Shown: one piece after another, positions 57,898-64,000 of the stretch
Position numbering within the stretch: position 1 is the stretch's first letter
Layout: every line of letters begins with the position of its first letter
Origin: Silene conica
Taxonomy: Eukaryota; Streptophyta; Magnoliopsida; Caryophyllales; Caryophyllaceae
Reading direction: 5' to 3'
Assembly (NCBI GenBank): GCA_029255685.2
Contig: CM055319.2
Coordinates: forward strand, 32,947,068 to 33,011,067
DNA length: 64,000 nucleotides
The notes under the pieces: generated by a model
What the model was told of the DNA's origin: nothing
The model's database searches: none
The model's input: only the letters and a program-made list of their open reading frames with translations
Made by a program: the position numbers and the translations under genes

Positions 57898-59183
57898 TGT
57901 AAGGTTTAACTAGTTGCTCATAAACTAATTTAGTCATACTAACAAAACCTTTTAATTAACTTTTAATTAACATGTTAATAAACTTGTTTATTAGATCTTA
58001 TGCATGCTACTAAAAGCGGAAATAAGGAGTAAACCGTGTTCTTACACTCGGTCCAAGTATATTGCAAGGATGATCCTCCGAGTACCCAATATAGAATACC
58101 TCCTCCGGATGCACCAAGACAAACCCTATTGAACCGAAACTTTGTATGCTAGACTAGGAATCGGTTTTTCCTTAAACTTATTCTAATCACTCTTATTAGA
58201 ATAATATTTGAATACTACTCTTAGTATGAATTTTATTATCTTATAATAAGTATTTTAGAGGTAAAATTTCTCTTCTTACTTGAGTATATTTCGGCTAGGT
58301 TTTGAAGAAGAGAAGAATGAATGATTATCATATATACATATATATATCATGAGCATGCCTCTTTAATTATCATATAAACTAACTTAAGCATGCTCACTTG
58401 GGAAGGGGTAGCCGGCTTAGGGAGTGTCAAAGAGGGAACATCTTGTGTTCTCAAGACACTAGGGTGTTTAACTAGGTTGGGGACTCAAGGATTATGTCTA
58501 ACATAATCATTGTAGTGTGTTAAATACACTAATCACCCACACAACTAACCCCACTTAACCGTGCCACATAGTCCATATTATGGACTTTATTTTACAATTT
58601 GTCAAATGTACAATTGTATAAAGTGTGACATCTTATATGTCATTTAGATATAAAATACTTTAGTACATTTGAAATATGTAAATATTTATCCCATAAATAT
58701 TATACATAATTAAATAAATCATATTTATTCAATTAACAAATAATTCGAAATTACCATTGTAAAATAATATTTTATCGTCAATACGATTTACAACCTTTGT
58801 ATTAATTTCAACCCAATTCATTCTAATTTCGATATCTTAAAATATCGTTTAATGTTTAACAATTGACACGTTTCAATTTTAAACATAAATCTTACATTAA
58901 GATTTAACCTCTAATTTCTCGATATACGAGTTTAAGGAATATGATCAAATCGTATCAATATACATTTGATCATTTTATCAATTAAGGGAATTGTCCTAAA
59001 GGTGTGACCTAAAGGGATCAACTGACCATCACCGTCATACGACAGTAATGTCAAACTCTAGCTAGCCAATCATTACCGATTAATGTTGGTCAGTTGACTA
59101 ATAATTCGTATCATCCCTTGCGCATTCTTGTTATGAGATTTGATTACGTGATCGCACTATTGTTGAGGACACATTTCCCAACA
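57898..59183 (-). mobile_element. 5' LTR of copia-2
   Basis: Identical by eye to 50857-52142, including the hairpin. Followed by the target duplication ATTCG. Confidence 0.95.
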
Positions 59184-59188
59184 ATTCG

Positions 59189-59577
59189 TATTAAGGTCAT
59201 CACCTTTAAACATCAAGTTACTTATGCAACTAATATATATATATATATATCTTAACAACACTTCCTACACATGGCTCAGGGGTCACATAACCGCATATCA
59301 TTAGACATGGCATAACTATTAATATAATACCAATTATCGCATATATCCACATTATCATGTACTTTATGTAAAACATCCATATAATTCTTATATGCATACT
59401 CTTTCTTTCATATTCATGCCATTCATATAACAGAAGGATTCTTATAACCCCTTATCATGCTTTACCACAATTTCCCATCACTTCCTATTCTACCATTTTC
59501 GCTCGTATTCACTCAAGGTATCCGGGTAAAACTGAGAGGGCCTATGGTTTAGTATGAGGGGGGCCCAGACTCATACA
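59189..59577 (-). other. Right terminal segment of element B, unmatched to its 3' LTR
   Basis: It continues the B leader beyond copia-2 and ends CTCATACA next to the AATTC duplication, so on the minus strand it begins TGTATGAG. It contains a short TA repeat (59231-59250). No tRNA-Met-type primer site and no similarity to the LTR at 13921-15048 were seen. It may be leader plus a foreign or rearranged end. Confidence 0.5.
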
Positions 59578-59781
59578 AATTCCTTAGATCCCATGCGATA
59601 AGGTGCTTTAGAAATTGGCTCAGCCCAAGGTTTCAGGTCAATGCCAAAATCTAAATCCCTCTTTGGTGGTAACCCAGGAATTTATTCTGGAAACACGTCT
59701 TCAAAATCCATTACAACATCGATCTCCCTGGCTTGGGGTTTCTCTGCAGTCAGATCTCTCACATGGCACAACAACATCTCA
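59578..59781 (-). pseudogene. Element A protease-RT junction fragment
   Basis: The minus-strand translation contains IPGLPPKRDLDFGIDLKP and ISKAPYRMGSKE, the sequence that precedes the RT of Tekay/Del-like elements. The gene continues at 13920 after the B insertion is removed. A stop replaces a residue just before IPGLPP. The upstream side is cut at about 59781 by the remnant of element E. Confidence 0.85.
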
Positions 59782-61977
59782 TCACATGTTTACCAGACTT
59801 GCATTAGTTAGGCATATGAGTTTCTCATTCTCTTCTTCAGTGAGCTCATACTCCTCTTCCTCTTCTTCTATCACATCCAGTTCTTCAGCATCTTCAGCTG
59901 GATTACCTGCACACTTATCCAAAACTGTCAGATCATCTAAGGGATCCTTGGTCAAGGATTCCCTCCAATTAAGGATAACATTCCTGTCTATAATATCGAT
60001 GGAGCAACAAGTATCATCAGTAGGAATAGTTGCCTTATTGGCAAGACTAAACTCGATAGTGTCATCCCCGATTTCCAAAGTAATGGTCCCGCGTTTGACA
60101 TCTATTACAGCCCCAGCTGTGTGTAAAAATGGTCTACCTAAAATAATAGGTATTTGACTATCCTCAGCAATGTCTAAAACAACGAAATCCACAGGAATAA
60201 AGAACTTTCCCACTCTTACTGGGACATCCTCCAAGACCCCTAATGGTCTTTGGGTTGATCTATCAGCCATCTGTAAGGTAATATTGGTGACTTTAAGTCT
60301 ACCTAAACCAAGTCTTTCACATACAGAATAAGGTATAACACTGACGCTAGCCCCTACATCACAAAGGGCTTTCCCTATAACATGATTACCTATAGTACAA
60401 GAGATGGAAAAACTACCTGGGTCTTTTAACTTGGGTGCTATATTATCCTGTGAAAGAACATAACATTCTTCCACAAAAGCAACAGCACCGTCGTCCTGAA
60501 AATTCCTCTTACGACTCAAAATATCTTTTATGAATTTAGCATAAGAAGGTACCTGGGTAATTAAATCAGTGAAAGGGATGGTTACCTCAAGATTCTTCAC
60601 CATCTCCAAAAACTTACAAAATTTCCGATCCTCTTTTGAATTTTTCAGTCTTTCGGGATAAGGAACAGTGACATTAGCCATAGGATCAGCAACCTTTGGC
60701 TTTTTCAGCTGTAAAATTTCGGTGAGGCCCTGAATGAAGGAGGAATCCAGCGATTTCGGAGTCAAAACAGCACTCTGCTTAGGAACGCTGGTCGGCCGAC
60801 CAACAGCAGCGGTCGGTCGACCAGAATCTGCAACATCCGAAATTTTCTTTTCTCCAGAATCTGATCTCACTTCAGGAACCGAGGTCGGTCGACCTACAGT
60901 AGCGGTCGGTCGACCTCCTGTCCTGTTGACGGGATCAGATTCTTCGTTTTGAACCTCGGCAGAATCATCTTTTTGGGTTGATCCTTCACAAACACGGCCA
61001 CTCCTAAGATTTATGGCGTTTAATGTCTCCATGGGTCCCTCACAACTAGTTGGAGAGCTAGTTATTCGGTTGGCTATGTTTATCAAGTGTTCTTCAAAAA
61101 CCTTTGAGGAGGCCATATGAGCCTTACCAATCTCTATAACCTGCCTTGTTAAAACACCAACTAGAGCTCTCAGGTTCTCAATCTCACCCGTGCTGTCAAC
61201 CGTAGTAACTAGGTTCGCACTTTCAAGCTTCAGCTGAGTTGCCTCAAGCTTTTCAAAACGGGCTTCAACTGTTGTCTCAAGAGCCATCACTCTATTCATC
61301 TCCACATTCAGCCTCCTTGAATTCCCACGTGAACTCTTAAAAGCAGCCCTATGCACCGCCATGTCTTCAATGGTTTCCCAACCCTTCATATGGTCGGTGT
61401 TATTCTGGAATCTGCCATTGGCGGCCGCATCAAGAATCATCTTATAATCATCGTAAAGGGCGTTGTAAAATCGGTTACACAGGTCCCATTGTTGAAAGTT
61501 ATGGTGAGGGATAGAACGGACCAAATTCTTGAACCGATCCCATGCTTCACAAAATCCTTCATCAGGTCCCTGTTGAAAGTTACGGATTTGGCTTCTCAAG
61601 TCTTCGGCTTTTGCAAGAGGGAAGTATTTCTTGTAAAAAGCCAATGCCAATGAAGTCCAATCCGTGACCTTCTCAGCTGTCCTATCAAGGTAGCGGTACC
61701 AATCTCGCGCGGCATCTTTTAATGAGAATAGGAACATCATTGCCAGCACCTCGTCTCTAGTCACCCCATCAGGTATTGGTATGGCACAACAATAATCCGT
61801 GTAGGTTGTAACATGCTTCATTGGATCTTCGTCGGGTAGACCAGAAAACTGACTCCGTTCCACCAAAAAGATGTTATTTGGGTGGAGCACAAAGGAGCCA
61901 GTGGTGGGGGTAGGCAAGGCGAATCCCTTTGGTTAATCTTGAGCCTTTGGCTGTAGGTGGTCATAAATAGTATCCAT
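59782..61977 (-). pseudogene. gag-pro: Gag-protease of OTA element E (nonsense near the N-terminus)
   Basis: A start at 61977 is followed by a stop at codon 15 (61933-61935), where C and D have a Tyr in DLYKGF. From 61917 the frame is open for 711 residues. It holds a capsid region (RDWYRYLDR, then SIPHHNFQQWDLCNRFYNAL), a linker with two GRPT pairs, and a retropepsin-like domain with DVGAS and IILGRPFLHTAGA. No CCHC knuckle was found, unlike C and D. It ends in an acidic tail at 59782-59784, directly against A sequence, so the rest of E including its 3' LTR is lost. Confidence 0.88.
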
Positions 61978-62126
61978 ATCTAAACAAGAGAGTACTCAAG
62001 CCTTCCTCTCAAAAACCTGTCTTCTAAACAAAACTAGAAGAAAAGGTAAGTAACGGTCTTAAGGAACCGAAGTTCCTTAAGACAAGGAAAAATAAACTAA
62101 AAATTAACAAACAAAATTATACCGCC

Positions 62127-62144
62127 TCCCCGGCAACGGCGCCA
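62127..62144 (-). other. Element E primer-binding site (tRNA-Asp type)
   Basis: Same 18 bases as in C and D on the minus strand, five bases from the LTR at 62150. Confidence 0.9.
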
Positions 62145-62149
62145 AAATT

Positions 62150-62745
62150 TGACACCCGTCGTTGAGGGGTGCCAAAGATAAGATTTATAAAACCTCAGCT
62201 TAAACTTAGATAGGATAAATCAAGGGTCGAATCACAGAGAGACAAGGTTAATTATGTTCGTGAATTTAAAGTCTATTGCAAGTAACCAAAAAGGGGGGGT
62301 TGATTTGAGATTTAAACTAATAACTAAAAGAACAAAATAAACAAGAGAAATAAAATAAGGTAAAAGGAGATTAGGAACCTTGGTTCCCCATGGTTAAAAC
62401 AAGTCAATGAAGGGTAAAATAATCAAATAACACAATCCCAAGGAACAAAGAATAAACCTTTAGGTCAATATTCTACCCAATCCTTACGGTCTTAGGGTTC
62501 CTAGAAAAGCACTAAACTTTCGTTCATATGGCAATCCCAAAGTTGTTGTTAAACTAATCCTAATAATCTTTCAATCTTAAGGATTAGTTCACCAACAACA
62601 ATGGGGGATTGGTAATTCAATCATTAAACTATCAAAATCAAATCTTTACCATGGTTCCCCTAATTCCTAATAACAAGAATTAGCTATGCATACTTCTAAT
62701 TATGAAACTAACAATAACTAAGAACATCAAAGGAATCAACATAAT
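62150..62745 (-). mobile_element. 5' LTR of element E, interrupted by E2
   Basis: Starts TGACACCCGTCG beside the primer-binding site. It runs 596 bp and is broken at 62745, where the E2 LTR begins. It is related to the scrap at 2467-2825, and in reverse to the E2 LTR after about 63640. Confidence 0.85.
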
Positions 62746-64000
62746 TGATGCGTGCCTATTTTATGATGTTTTACATCTATTTTTACACGCATTTTGTCGC
62801 TCATTTACTATGTTTTAGCATTTATTTCCCAACAATTGTCTACTTTCGTATTTTTATGCTCTTTTGCAGATTTATGCGGAAAAGGGACGATTTTACACCA
62901 AATTTATGCCCTCAGGACTTTTTATGACTAAGGATAAGAAGGAACGAAGCTTAGCGCACATTTCAAGGCCTAAAGATAACTTTTACAAGCAAAGAATCGA
63001 TCTTCGATGTTGCAGCCTAATTCAAATGGCTATATCTCGAGTTCTAGAGCTGATAATGGAGTGATTCCAGTTGGAGGTGAAAGCTTATCCTCTTAGCTTT
63101 CCAATGCCGTGAGAATCTCTTGATTACGATAAGTAACGAAGAAATGGCAGCTGTTTTAAGAACGATGCGCGCTGCAGTCCCGACAGTTGGTCGACCGACC
63201 CACTATTTGGGTCGACCGACCAGGTGCCTATTGGAAAAGCCCAGAATTTGCCTGAAGCCCAGAAATTGCATAAAATCCGTAAAGCGATCGACCGACCGAA
63301 AATATTGGTCGACCGACCACAGCACCGACCCAGAAGTTTCCGCGAAGCCCATTAAAGTATTTAGGTCATTAGGAAACTCTTTTTTTCCGCCTATTTAAGC
63401 CAAATTTCATAATTAGGGTTATTGATTCAGATTTCCATCAAGTTCTTAATCTAGTTTTCTATCATAGAATTAGAATCAAGTCCTAATAGAGAGAAGCATC
63501 CTAGTTTAGAGAAAAACTCCATAGTTTTAGAGAATACTTTCCAAGTTTCAATATTTGTTCTTGAATTCCAATTAAGCTTGTAAGTTTGCTACAATTAATC
63601 TTTCTTGTTGCAATTAATCTTTAATCATGTTATCTCCTTTAATGTTCTTGATTCTTGTTATTGTTAGTTTTACAATTGAGATTATGCATAACTAATTCTT
63701 GTGATTAGGAATTAGGGGAACCATGGTAAAAACTTGATTTTGATAGTTTAATGATTGAATTACCAATCCCCCATTGTTGTTGGTGAACTGATCCTTAGGA
63801 TTGAAAGATTATTAGGATTAGTTTAACAACAACTTTGGGATAGCCCTTGAACGAAAGTTTAGTGCTTTTCTAGGAACCCTAAGACCGTAAGGATTGGGTA
63901 GAATATTGACCTAAAGGTTTATTCTTTGTTCCTTGGGATTGTGTTATTTGATTATTTTACCCTTCATTGACTTGTTTTAACTATGGGGAACCGAAGTTCC
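62746..64000 (+). mobile_element. 5' LTR of element E2 (OTA family), cut by the window end
   Basis: Starts TGATGCGTGCCTATTTTATG, closely resembling the D LTR start. It carries two 12-mer pairs (63189/63210 and 63286/63307). TATTTAAG at 63392-63399 is a candidate promoter. From about 63640 it is the inverse of the E LTR, as expected if both are the same family in opposite orientation. The target duplication would be ATAAT (62741-62745), with its partner outside the window. Confidence 0.85.
63189..63318 (+). repeat. GGTCGnnCGACC pairs in the E2 LTR
   Basis: Pairs at 63189/63210 and 63286/63307 (the first member of the second pair starts GATCG). Spacing is 21 nt although the surrounding LTR is diverged from those of C and D. 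Confidence 0.9.

Larger units (their letters stand above)
50857..59183 (-). mobile_element. Copia-2: Gag-only Ty1/copia-type element
   Basis: Two 1,286-bp LTRs (50857-52142 and 57898-59183) look identical by eye. ATTCG flanks the element (50852-50856 and 59184-59188). On the minus strand the order is LTR, tRNA-Met primer site, 2.4-kb leader, Gag, 2.4-kb non-coding, polypurine tract, LTR. It is the youngest-looking LTR element here and inserted in the 5' leader of B. No pol similarity was seen. Confidence 0.96.
13921..59577 (-). mobile_element. Gypsy element B (Tekay/Del-like), inserted in the A RT gene and carrying four nested insertions
   Basis: B is flanked by the 5-bp repeat AATTC (13916-13920 and 59578-59582). 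The A reading frame resumes across the two outer sides (Met-Gly-Ser-Lys-Glu on the right, Leu-Glu-Glu-Leu on the left). Removing the TRIM, copia-1, D and copia-2 leaves about 6.3 kb: a 1.1-kb LTR, pol, gag and a 5' leader. The left end is a clear LTR, but the right end (59189-59577) is not recognisably the same sequence, so the 5' LTR seems lost or replaced. B is dead: pol has several stops and a changed integrase residue. Confidence 0.85.

Noticed and set aside
59782-61917. The 711-codon frame as an intact functional gene
   Set aside because: It starts after an in-frame stop; the upstream Gag codons and ATG at 61977 are cut off, and the element is truncated at its 3' side.
28531-63318. GTCGAC within the 12-mers as cloning-site (SalI) artefacts
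   Set aside because: The motifs are embedded in conserved coding sequence and repeated in independent elements with varied centres.

Overview
The window is nuclear DNA of a flowering plant, probably a eudicot. It is AT-rich and almost entirely transposable elements: Ty3/gypsy chromoviruses, OTA-type (Athila/Tat-like) gypsy elements primed by tRNA-Asp, Ty1/copia elements primed by initiator tRNA-Met, one TRIM, one CACTA transposon and a LINE tail. I find no intact host gene, rRNA or tRNA gene. The only host-derived coding pieces are a PPR fragment and a formin exon carried inside the CACTA element.

Layout. 1-297: LINE 3' end. 298-2466: decayed gypsy element F (LTR-like region, gag zinc knuckle, protease with a stop beside the active site). 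2467-2825: LTR scrap of the E family. 2826-3388: unclassified. 3389-8763: 3' part of gypsy element G, with a 4.06-kb LTR that holds 656-bp tandem repeats and an unusual hairpin array. 8764-13920 and 59578-59781: gypsy element A, split by element B.

The centre is a deep nest resolved by target-site duplications (TSDs). Element B (13921-59577, TSD AATTC) sits in the reverse-transcriptase gene of A. B is itself interrupted by a TRIM (15403-15983, CCTCA), copia-1 (19160-41421, TAAGG), OTA element D (42215-50346, ACCTC) and copia-2 (50857-59183, ATTCG). The 3' LTR of copia-1 holds OTA element C (27937-40936, CCGGC), and the 5' LTR of C holds the CACTA element (36762-40686, GGA). That is five levels: A > B > copia-1 > C > CACTA. 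To the right, 59782-62745 is a truncated OTA element E, whose 5' LTR is interrupted at 62746 by E2, of the same family, running off the window.

How the parts work together. The youngest-looking elements are non-autonomous. C and D encode only Gag-protease, and the two copia elements encode only Gag; none shows a recognisable pol. They keep LTRs, primer-binding sites and polypurine tracts, so they presumably move with enzymes supplied by relatives elsewhere. A and B are older: their pol genes carry stops, many of them consistent with C-to-T or G-to-A change, and altered catalytic residues.

Three structural signals are not explained by standard annotation. (1) A palindromic 12-mer, GGTCGnnCGACC, occurs in about 32 pairs spaced exactly 21 nt in LTRs, untranslated DNA and coding DNA of C, D, E and E2. 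(2) The G LTR holds about 28 copies of an AACTCAG core, most of them inside the loop of a different stem. (3) The copia LTRs share an 80-nt hairpin with compensatory changes. All comparisons were made by eye.
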